From an uncultured Alphaproteobacteria bacterium (GTDB lineage: Bacteria > Pseudomonadota > Alphaproteobacteria > Rhodobacterales > Rhodobacteraceae), in contig CACIJG010000003.1 of the NCBI GenBank assembly GCA_902586885.1, positions 56,758 to 120,757 on the forward strand: DNA of 64,000 bases. Direction: 5' to 3'. Each line of letters begins with the position of its first letter. Within the stretch, counting starts at the first letter, position 1. The translations under genes and the position numbers were made by a program. The notes below the pieces were generated by a model. It did no database searches. It saw only the letters and a program-made list of their open reading frames with translations, and was not told the origin of the DNA. This document shows, one piece after another, positions 6,536-13,855 of the stretch.

Positions 6536-9310
6536 ATGTTTCACGAATTTGGCATTGAAAATTTTAAGTCATGGAAAGATAAACACTACATTTCGATTAA
6601 TGATATTTCTCTTCTATTTGGAAAAAATAGCTCTGGTAAAAGCTCTATCCTTCAGGCCTTAATGTTACTTAAAGCTAGCAGCAAAATCTTTGATCCTTTT
6701 AATGACAGTTTGAAAAAAATGAGGAGAGCAACTCCAAAGGCACCGATAAATAAATTAACTTTTGCGAACACAATAAGAGATTTCGGGAGTATTGACGATA
6801 TTATCCACAAGAATTCTCAGAAAATTGATGGAATTCAGACATTTTCTTTCCGCATAAAACCGAAAGAATTTACTCGTGCTTCCGTTGATCACCTAATTAA
6901 AAGTGGTGCAATTAATATCGATAGCTCTTATGCCAACACAAAATATGACTTGAGAACCAAATATGAATTATTTGTAAAAAAAGCAAATCTACTCATTCCC
7001 AAAGATTGTAAATTCATTGAGATTTGCCTCATATTTAATAAAGCCGTTCTCCAAAATATTGATATCTGTTTTGATAAGGAGAGTATCGCAAGACTTAAAG
7101 TATCAAATGGCTATTTTGAAAATGTAGAGCTAACCACCAATCCGAAAATTTGGAAAGATTTTTTGGGCGTGACAGGAAGCGATAATGAAGTCCATTCTAA
7201 TTCCATAAAAAATATAGAAGAACTTAATGAAAAATCGAGTGAATCTTTGAGCTCGCATAAGGACAGAATATTCGATCTTATTCATAAATTTGGAGATAAA
7301 CCGTTATTTTTAAAGAGACCATTTAGTGATATAATAGCGTTAGACTCTGGAGCACCAAATTTTTTTGAAAGTGCAAAAAATGAATTCCAAAAGATAGAAT
7401 ATGCTATTAACGACAAATCCACTCTTGCGATCCATATTGATGATTTCGTAAAGAATTTGCTAACTGATTTGGGCGGAGTAAGTGAGAGAGATATTGTAAC
7501 CTTAACCTCCATAAAAAAATTGAATGAAAAATTCCATTCATTGTTCAACGGATCTACTGGAGACTTAGCCAATGATGAGGATTTGGAATACGATCTTCTT
7601 TACCCAAGCGTGCATCTAAAGCAAGCAGTTGGCAGGCTAATCAAACTACTCTCAAGTTCAGACTGGAAGAGAGCAAGGTTTATCCATGCCAGAAAAATGG
7701 CATCGCAGAGCGGTGCAAAAAATAGAAAAGAATATTTAGCATGGATCAGAAAAGCACAAAAAGATTATTCATATAATTCTTTGGACGTATTTTCTGCTTC
7801 TCTCAATCCAAAAGAAGAATTCGGCGATTTATTTAAAACCTGGACCCTTTTTTTAGGTCCCTGGGGAGGTGAGTTTCCAGACAAATATGTACACCATGAA
7901 CCGTTTTCAAAAGGAAACCCTCGAGAAGGAAAGTTCCTTTTAGATGTCCTATCTGACGAGAGATTAGAAGAACTAAATTCTTACTATTATGAGGAAGCAA
8001 GGCAGATTATTCAAGCCGCAGTGAGGCTTTGTCACCATGTTGGGACCTATATTTCAAGCTTGGAGAAATTAGAAGAAATTTCTTTTGAAAATAAAATTTT
8101 TCTAGAAACTCACAAAACGATATCTATTGAAAAATTTCTGGAAACATTGAAGCAAGTAAGCTTTAGAAACTGCAATTTTCTTTCTCCAGTACAAAACAAA
8201 CCCCTTGTAAGGTCTATTACAACTACCCAATTCCTAGACTATAACAAGCGTATAGGTCTATACGATCTTTCAGACGATAGCGTGATGCATCTTTACACTG
8301 ATCTCTATGCAACATCCACAAATAGAAACGATCAGAATTCAAGAGATATAAATGTTTTTTATCTCCTGACATATGCTATTACTTATTTATCAGAAGGTCT
8401 GGAGTCTTTAGAAATTCTTGGGCCTCACAGACCTCCACCACAGCGTTATATAAGAGGAGACTCTACAGTCGGAAATAACGCCTATCTATCGATTCTCAAC
8501 AACGAGAACAAAGCTAGACCAGAACAAATTAATCTTATGAATGATGCCTTACATTTGTTAGAAATACCCTACAGCTTAAGTAAAAAGAACGATGGGGAAG
8601 ATAATATCTATGAGGAGATAAAACTCCTAGACAAAAATAATATGGAAGTATCTATATTAGATGTTGGATACGGTATTTCTCAAATTCTCCCTGTAATAAT
8701 CACAGCTTTCACTCAGAGAAATAAGACCATCTTGATAGAGCAACCCGAGCTCCATTTACATCCCAAACTTCAAGCTAATTTAGCTGATATTTTTGCTATA
8801 TCTACCCTCTCAAATAAAAATAAGTTTCTTTTGGAAACACATTCCGAGCATCTTTTACTTAGATTTATGAGACGCAGAAGAGAAAACTTCGAGGATGACT
8901 TAATCAAGAAAGGCATAGACCCTAGCATGCTTTTCCTGCCTTCTGAAGAGGAAATGGAAGAAAAACTGACGCCTGAAGTCGAAAGCAAGAAACCCAATAA
9001 AAAGAAACTAAAGCTAAAACAAATGGAAAAAGGTCATATGTTTTTCAGAGATGATAAAGAAACTGGGGTAGATTCAGATGGTCAAATTTGGGAAGACTTT
9101 CAAGGACCCACATTCTTCCAAGATCCTGACTTTTATAATAACCTTTATACTTTGGTGAACGAAAATAAAATTAGTGTCACTGCAATATCAATAAATTCCC
9201 ACCTAGCCACTTCATCCGTTTCACTAATACAATTGACCAACGAGGGTAACTACATAGGAGAGTGGCCTGATGGTTTTTTTCCAGAAAGACATGAAGAGCT
9301 AGATATTTAA
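6536..9310 (+). CDS. AAA ATPase of the DUF3696 (OLD/ABC-like) family with large insertion
   Basis: A 924-residue ABC-class ATPase. Walker A is GKNSSGKS (29-36). The signature/Walker B block ILIEQPELHLHP is near 732 and the H-loop LLETHSEHLLLR near 764. The C-terminus has GNYIGEWPDGFF, the hallmark of the DUF3696 tail. Family members are typically much shorter, so several hundred residues between about 90 and 690 are extra and alpha-helical and may form a coiled or sensing arm. Such ATPases power nuclease partners in several anti-phage systems. Its ATG is 5 bases after the sensor stop, with GGAGG inside the end of that gene, so the two are translationally coupled. Active-site residues are intact. 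Confidence 0.85.
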   Translation: MFHEFGIENFKSWKDKHYISINDISLLFGKNSSGKSSILQALMLLKASSKIFDPFNDSLKKMRRATPKAPINKLTFANTIRDFGSIDDIIHKNSQKIDGIQTFSFRIKPKEFTRASVDHLIKSGAINIDSSYANTKYDLRTKYELFVKKANLLIPKDCKFIEICLIFNKAVLQNIDICFDKESIARLKVSNGYFENVELTTNPKIWKDFLGVTGSDNEVHSNSIKNIEELNEKSSESLSSHKDRIFDLIHKFGDKPLFLKRPFSDIIALDSGAPNFFESAKNEFQKIEYAINDKSTLAIHIDDFVKNLLTDLGGVSERDIVTLTSIKKLNEKFHSLFNGSTGDLANDEDLEYDLLYPSVHLKQAVGRLIKLLSSSDWKRARFIHARKMASQSGAKNRKEYLAWIRKAQKDYSYNSLDVFSASLNPKEEFGDLFKTWTLFLGPWGGEFPDKYVHHEPFSKGNPREGKFLLDVLSDERLEELNSYYYEEARQIIQAAVRLCHHVGTYISSLEKLEEISFENKIFLETHKTISIEKFLETLKQVSFRNCNFLSPVQNKPLVRSITTTQFLDYNKRIGLYDLSDDSVMHLYTDLYATSTNRNDQNSRDINVFYLLTYAITYLSEGLESLEILGPHRPPPQRYIRGDSTVGNNAYLSILNNENKARPEQINLMNDALHLLEIPYSLSKKNDGEDNIYEEIKLLDKNNMEVSILDVGYGISQILPVIITAFTQRNKTILIEQPELHLHPKLQANLADIFAISTLSNKNKFLLETHSEHLLLRFMRRRRENFEDDLIKKGIDPSMLFLPSEEEMEEKLTPEVESKKPNKKKLKLKQMEKGHMFFRDDKETGVDSDGQIWEDFQGPTFFQDPDFYNNLYTLVNENKISVTAISINSHLATSSVSLIQLTNEGNYIGEWPDGFFPERHEELDI

Positions 9311-9311
9311 G

Positions 9312-10388
9312 ATGAGGAATCTTTTTGAGTATATTTTTGTTGATCCACTAGCTATTTGGGATTATCCAGATTTATTAAAGCAAACTTCAATTCGTTATGG
9401 ATTTATTCTTGTAAATGAGCGCACACAAACAATTGACGAACAAATTGAAGAACTCGTTCCAATAAATGATGAAAATAGGTGGAAGTTAGATCGTATTCGA
9501 TATCTCTTAACAGGGTTAAGAGCTAATGACGCCGTGGTGAACCCAAATTTTTATTCTATTAAGACCATGAACGAAATATCAAACAAAGACATTAGACCTA
9601 AATTTCTTCAAGATACAGACGCATGGGCTCAGGAGGTAAAGGTACCATATTTATGTATTGTTTCAGAAGAAAATACTGGCCAGAAAGTTGCAGATCCACG
9701 TCTGGGTTTTCATTTAGACCCTTTGCAATTTCAAAAAATAGATTGTCAGGGAAAAGATATGAAGCTTGAACACGACAGTCGTGCCACGGCCAAAATATTG
9801 TCAAGAATTTTACAGCCTCAAATTTTTAATCGTTGTGTACATCAGATTGATATTGTTGATTACCAGGTTCAAACTATTGGAATTCCGCCTTTTAAAAGGC
9901 TTTACAACTATTTATCAACCATTGAGGAAATGTCTTACAGTCTGTACGAAAAATATTTTAATAATAGGCCACAGCCTTCCACTCCAATGAAGATAAACAT
10001 ATTTTTTAGGAACGATAAAGATTTGGATCTTATTGAATTCGCAAAAAATTGGGATGATCATATAAAAAAAATACCTCGTTTTTCGAAATTGAATGGGAAA
10101 TTAGAAATTCAGTTTTTTTGCTTAAGTTACAAAGACGATGGTAGAAAAATCAATGTCATACACGACCGCTGGTGTTTTTCTAAATCTTTTTTGCTTGGAA
10201 CTCAGATTGGCATTTGTTCAAAACCAGGCGGAGTAGTTCATCAAAAAGGACGGATAAAATGGAAATTGATACCAACAGAAGAAAACAAAAGATTACCCGA
10301 CCAAGAAGACTATTTAGAACTAATACAAAAATGGTTTTGTAAAAACTCAACTGAATACAATACAAAACATTTAACTAGAATATATTAG
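9312..10388 (+). CDS. Unrecognised 358-aa protein with a PLD-like HDR motif
   Basis: The ATG follows the ATPase stop by one base, so the proteins are made together. I do not recognise the family. The C-terminal third contains VIHDRWCF (about 279-286), then LLGTQIG and KPGG. This order resembles the 'HDR-aromatic' half-site and following Gly-rich strand of phospholipase-D-like domains found in some conflict proteins, which is a weak inference. The protein is soluble, aromatic-rich, and has an acidic N-terminal half with EQIEELVPINDENRW. It could be an effector or the adaptor between the ATPase and the following nuclease. Confidence 0.75.
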   Translation: MRNLFEYIFVDPLAIWDYPDLLKQTSIRYGFILVNERTQTIDEQIEELVPINDENRWKLDRIRYLLTGLRANDAVVNPNFYSIKTMNEISNKDIRPKFLQDTDAWAQEVKVPYLCIVSEENTGQKVADPRLGFHLDPLQFQKIDCQGKDMKLEHDSRATAKILSRILQPQIFNRCVHQIDIVDYQVQTIGIPPFKRLYNYLSTIEEMSYSLYEKYFNNRPQPSTPMKINIFFRNDKDLDLIEFAKNWDDHIKKIPRFSKLNGKLEIQFFCLSYKDDGRKINVIHDRWCFSKSFLLGTQIGICSKPGGVVHQKGRIKWKLIPTEENKRLPDQEDYLELIQKWFCKNSTEYNTKHLTRIY

Positions 10389-10428
10389 CAAAGTAATTTT
10401 AATATTTAGTTAGAGTGATAAAGAAGAT

Positions 10429-11184
10429 ATGTGCATTGATTATAACAAAGTAGATCTGAAGAAAATCGAAAAGGAATTACAACGGTGGGTAAGTAGCTTG
10501 TACAGCAAAAACAGTTTTGGAAAAAATGAACCATTATCAAAGCATCTGAAGAAATTTCCAAAATCTATAACTGGAATAAATCTTCAAAGCATTAAAACTA
10601 GACACGGACAATTCATTGAAAAAAGTTTTGCTGAGTGGGTAAGATGTATCCCTGGATGGGGTTCATTTCTTAGACCAGTTGTTAATTTCCAAAACGGAAA
10701 CGTAAAAGAGATAGATAACATTTCATTTAATACTAAGACTGGAAAACTTCTGATATTTGAATTAAAGCGAAATTATGATACCTACTATTTTCATACCCAA
10801 GGCTATGGACAAAATTTCTATGATCGGCTCTATGACTATAAATTAAATGAGCCCTCAATCATTAGGTATGTTGAAAGAAACACTTCTCAAACGGTAACAA
10901 GTTGTGAAATCTTGTTAGTTAATGTTTATGGCGAAAGAGATAATTGGAATTCCAAGCAGGTAATACCAAAACCTGACTTTCATCCAAGGATAGTTCTGGG
11001 GTCTGAGTTAGGAGAAATATTCGGAGAATGCCTTAATAGATTTTTAGCTGAACTTGATGAAGCTATGATGACAATTACATTGGAAAAATACTGCAAGAGT
11101 ATGCAAATCGAATATAAGACTGAGGGCAGCGATAATAAACTTAAAGAATCACTATTAGCTATGAATACAAATCGTGATAGATAG
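10429..11184 (+). CDS. PD-(D/E)XK nuclease-fold protein, 251 aa
   Basis: The central region reads RHGQFIEKSFAEW (about 64-76), then EIDNISFN (99-106) and LLIFELKR (112-119), followed by a Gln-containing helix (TQGYGQNF). The spacing Asp-x(n)-Glu-x-Lys fits the catalytic core of PD-(D/E)XK nucleases, with Glu in the preceding helix as an additional metal ligand. This suggests a metal-dependent DNA or RNA nuclease, probably the effector of the CARF/ATPase cassette. It begins 40 bases after the preceding gene. The C-terminal 60 residues are charged and helical. The subfamily is not recognised. Confidence 0.75.
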   Translation: MCIDYNKVDLKKIEKELQRWVSSLYSKNSFGKNEPLSKHLKKFPKSITGINLQSIKTRHGQFIEKSFAEWVRCIPGWGSFLRPVVNFQNGNVKEIDNISFNTKTGKLLIFELKRNYDTYYFHTQGYGQNFYDRLYDYKLNEPSIIRYVERNTSQTVTSCEILLVNVYGERDNWNSKQVIPKPDFHPRIVLGSELGEIFGECLNRFLAELDEAMMTITLEKYCKSMQIEYKTEGSDNKLKESLLAMNTNRDR

Positions 11185-11195
11185 GAAAATAAATT

Positions 11196-11543
11196 ATGAC
11201 ACAAAGAAAATCTGTTATTCCAACCCTTGAGGAACTTAGAGAAGAATTAGAAAAATTAGAAGCGAAGTATTGTGACTTGACTTGGTATGGGAGAGGACGT
11301 GAGAGAAAAGGAGAAGCTCTTAAAAAGGTTGCAGAAATTGAGGCAAATTACCCTACTGAGGTAGAACAAATTAACTCAGAAGAGCATGATTACGCGTGGG
11401 GCTTTAATCGTGGTTGTATGGCAGCATTTAGATTTGTATTAACGGCATTAGATGAACGAGGCGAAATCGATGATAACGGAAAGATCGATTATTGGGGTGG
11501 CCTTAATGAGGCACGAAAAATATTCCCTGAGTTAGACACTTAG
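11196..11543 (+). CDS. Small conserved-looking acidic protein, 115 aa
   Basis: A helical, Glu-rich protein starting 11 bases after the nuclease gene. The N-terminal half (TLEELREELEKLEAKY) looks like a short coiled coil. The C-terminal half has GFNRGCMAAFRFV and ends DYWGGLNEARKIFPELDT, a compact pattern typical of small standalone proteins. No catalytic motif, signal peptide or membrane segment is visible. It may be an accessory or immunity protein of the cassette, or a host gene next to it; the close spacing favours membership. Confidence 0.6.
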   Translation: MTQRKSVIPTLEELREELEKLEAKYCDLTWYGRGRERKGEALKKVAEIEANYPTEVEQINSEEHDYAWGFNRGCMAAFRFVLTALDERGEIDDNGKIDYWGGLNEARKIFPELDT

Positions 11544-11573
11544 ACATTAAATCTTATAAATGTGTAGATTGCC

Positions 11574-11670
11574 TTGTGGAATAAAGCAAACTGTGATAAC
11601 TTTTTATCATTAAAAACAGTGACTTAGGGTGTAGACAGGAGGACACCTCCTCCGCCATCAAGTTCCACAA
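11574..11670. other. Inverted-repeat-bounded structured segment (possible three-way junction RNA)
   Basis: An 8-base perfect inverted repeat (TTGTGGAA at 11574-11581, TTCCACAA at 11663-11670) encloses two further hairpins. The first is ACTGT-GATAA / TTATC-ACAGT at 11590-11620, with a 4-base loop and a 7-base bulge. The second is AGGAGG-aca-CCTCCT at 11637-11651. The arrangement would fold as a three-way junction. It sits just after the last cassette gene and could be an untranslated RNA, an element boundary or a non-classical terminator. Base pairing is seen directly; the role is inference. Confidence 0.45.
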
Positions 11671-11752
11671 AATCATTTTTAAACATTTAAAAAAGCTAAT
11701 ATTGCTTTAATGTTTGTTCTGTAGATAAAGTTTGATATTAAAAAGGTTAAAA

Positions 11753-12349
11753 ATGACAAAAAAGATTGTTGAAATGTACTGGGATATAGGAAGTACAAAC
11801 GCTTATTTTGCTCTCCACTTAATCAAACCAATTTTGGAAAGAACAGACAGCGATCTTATATTACATCCATATAATTTGGGTTTTGCATTTAGAGCTAGGA
11901 ATTATGTTCTGATGGAAGAGCCCTCAATAAAGATTGAAAATCGCAAAGTAGATTTAGCGAGATGGACAAAAAAATATAGCTTAGATTTCAAGTTTCCCAG
12001 TGAGTTTCCGATAAAAACAAGTAGAACACTTCGAGGAGCTTTAGCAATGCGAGAATTCAACCTTGAAATACCTTTTATTGAAGCAATTTTTTCTGAGTAT
12101 TGGGAAAAAGATAATTCTAGCATTCAGAACTATGATGGAATGGCCCCCATAGTAACCCGACTTGGCATAAATCCGAATGAATTCCAAGATTTATGCGAAA
12201 GTGATAAAATCCGTAAATCATTAATAGACATCACTAATGAAGGCATAAAACGGGGGGTGTTTGGTGTTCCATCCATATTTGTTGGAACCGAAATGTTTTG
12301 GGGGAAGGATAGGATGGAATTTGTTGAAGATGAATTGATGAGGAGGTAA
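11753..12349 (+). CDS. 2-hydroxychromene-2-carboxylate isomerase-like (DsbA-fold) protein
   Basis: 198 residues of the kappa-class GST/DsbA-like thioredoxin superfamily. The N-terminus VEMYWDIGSTNAYFAL matches the start of HCCA isomerases (FDxxSPxSYLA), and the C-terminal GVFGVPSIFVGTEMFWGKDRM matches the cis-proline strand and the 'FWGxDR' ending of that family. Members isomerise aromatic-ring degradation products with glutathione. The active-site Ser is present in GSTNAY. ATG at 11753 is chosen over an upstream TTG because AAAGG lies about 8 bases ahead. The insert between about 60 and 170 is the usual all-helical domain. Exact substrate unknown. Confidence 0.8.
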   Translation: MTKKIVEMYWDIGSTNAYFALHLIKPILERTDSDLILHPYNLGFAFRARNYVLMEEPSIKIENRKVDLARWTKKYSLDFKFPSEFPIKTSRTLRGALAMREFNLEIPFIEAIFSEYWEKDNSSIQNYDGMAPIVTRLGINPNEFQDLCESDKIRKSLIDITNEGIKRGVFGVPSIFVGTEMFWGKDRMEFVEDELMRR

Positions 12350-12362
12350 ACCTTTTTATAAA

Positions 12363-12378
12363 AAATCTTTAAAGATTT
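12363..12378. terminator. Possible bidirectional terminator palindrome
   Basis: AAATCTTT at 12363-12370 and AAAGATTT at 12371-12378 form a perfect 16-base palindrome between two convergent genes, followed by AATTTT on the plus strand. It overlaps the stop of the leftward racemase-fold gene. AT-rich and loop-less as written, so only a weak terminator candidate. Confidence 0.3.
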
Positions 12379-13048
12379 AATTTTCAATTGCCAATGTAGC
12401 GACATGTTCTATATGAACCTCAGCACAATCAATAACTTTAAAGGACACTTCTTGGTGTTCAAATGCTAAAAACAGGTCAGTACCTCCAAGTACTACTGCC
12501 TCTGCCCCTCGATCTATTAATTTTTTGGAGGCATCAATAAGTGTTTGAGAAATTTTTCTATTTGTTTTTCCATAAGTTGCAAGATCGACATAACTTTTGT
12601 GAACTTCTTCAAATTCATCCCCTTCTGGCGTTAACCAGTCTACTACCGAAGTCACATTATAAATTTTTGTATCCATAGCCTTATTAGTGCCGATTAATCC
12701 CAAAGACTTCCCACTATATTCATCTAAATGTGATTTAAGAGGGGTCATTACATCAACAATAGGCAAGGGACTTTTGGGCAAAAACTCTGCCAAGCAAAAA
12801 CTCCCACCTATAGAAGGAAGGACCACGAAGTCCGCACCCACTTTTTGTAGTCTGTTCGACAATTCTACATAAATGTCAGATTGTTTTTCTTTTTCATTAT
12901 TAGCAAAGTTTTTTAAAAATGTCGGCATGTCACAATGAACTACAGTTAATTCAAGCGGAGACATATTCTCCTTCGTGATCTCGAACAAACGTTGGTAATA
13001 AAGAAACGTTACCGCTGGACCAATGCCGCCTATTAAACCTATATGCAC
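12377..13048 (-). CDS. Aspartate/glutamate racemase-fold protein lacking both catalytic cysteines
   Basis: 223 residues. The N-terminus HIGLIGGIGPAVTFLYYQRL is the typical start of aspartate racemases (GxxGGxGPxATxxYYxxI). In active enzymes the first catalytic Cys is in an 'ACNTxH' strand and the second in 'GCTE'. Here these read LPSIGGSFC and LGGTDL, so both acid/base cysteines are replaced. C101, two residues after the first site, is the only nearby thiol. The fold is therefore clear but racemase activity is doubtful, and it may bind or decarboxylate a different acid. It stands alone, leftward, with a weak ribosome binding site. Confidence 0.75.
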   Translation of the reverse strand: MHIGLIGGIGPAVTFLYYQRLFEITKENMSPLELTVVHCDMPTFLKNFANNEKEKQSDIYVELSNRLQKVGADFVVLPSIGGSFCLAEFLPKSPLPIVDVMTPLKSHLDEYSGKSLGLIGTNKAMDTKIYNVTSVVDWLTPEGDEFEEVHKSYVDLATYGKTNRKISQTLIDASKKLIDRGAEAVVLGGTDLFLAFEHQEVSFKVIDCAEVHIEHVATLAIEN

Positions 13049-13105
13049 CTTGTCTCTCCCTATTAGTTAAATAACCCGATCACTGTTTCGTAAGCATCGG
13101 AGACT

Positions 13106-13801
13106 CTACCAGGGTATTTCATTACCATCATAATTTAAAAATTGGCCAGTGTTTTTAATATCTGTTTTCTCAATTACGCTCATCATACCATTTATACTTT
13201 CATCAACTGAGATTAGAGCATTAGGTCCACCCATATCAGTTCTGACCCAGCCTGGATGAAGGGAGATAACTGTTATCCCTAACTCCTTCAAATCTATTGA
13301 AAGAGATTTTACCACTTGATTAAGTGCGGTTTTAGAAGAGCGATATATATATCTCCCTCCTCCACTATTATCCTCTATCGAACCTACTCGTGAACTAAGG
13401 AAATAAATTTTCTTATCAAAACCTTTCTTAACATTATCAATTATTGATTGAGTAATTAAAAGAGGAGCAATTAAATTTACTTTTAGAACCTCCAACCAAG
13501 GTTCTGCTGATACTGCGTTAAAATTCTGTGCAGAGCTTCCCATCATTCCTGCATTATTTATAAAAATATCCACTGGTTTATCTGACAATAAATTAGATAA
13601 AGTATTTTCTGAGTTTTCTTCTAGTAAGTCTAGCTCAAGGATCTCAAGATTGTCAGGGTGCTTTTCTTTACATGCCAAAAGTTCTTTCGATCCAGCTATA
13701 TTTCTAGTTGTGCACAAAACATTTACATTTTTGTCTAAAAACTTTTTCACAAATCCAAGCCCTAAGCCTTTGTTTGCACCAGTTATAAGAACATTTGTCA
13801 T
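13106..13801 (-). CDS. Short-chain dehydrogenase/reductase (SDR)
   Basis: 231 residues. The NAD(P) motif is ITGANKGLGLGFV at the N-terminus, then the NNAG strand (FINNAGMMG), the catalytic Ser in FLSSRVGS and YRSSKTALN with the YxxxK pair. The C-terminal HPGWVRTDMGGP is typical of the C-factor/CsgA-like branch of SDRs. Substrate cannot be told. ATG 13801 has AAGGA 8 bases upstream, and the upstream GTG is less likely. It is 50 bases from the ferredoxin-cyclase gene on the same strand. Confidence 0.85.
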   Translation of the reverse strand: MTNVLITGANKGLGLGFVKKFLDKNVNVLCTTRNIAGSKELLACKEKHPDNLEILELDLLEENSENTLSNLLSDKPVDIFINNAGMMGSSAQNFNAVSAEPWLEVLKVNLIAPLLITQSIIDNVKKGFDKKIYFLSSRVGSIEDNSGGGRYIYRSSKTALNQVVKSLSIDLKELGITVISLHPGWVRTDMGGPNALISVDESINGMMSVIEKTDIKNTGQFLNYDGNEIPW

Positions 13802-13855
13802 AATCACATCCTTCTAAATATACGTTAACAGATTATTCACAAAATTGGGAAATAC

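Noticed and set aside
11643-11656. CACCTCCTCCGCCA resembling a tRNA-Ser 3' end, i.e. a possible tRNA gene or attachment-site remnant
   Set aside because: There is no GTTCGA T-loop or matching 5' acceptor strand, the sequence is better explained by the AGGAGG-aca-CCTCCT hairpin, and no integrase is seen.
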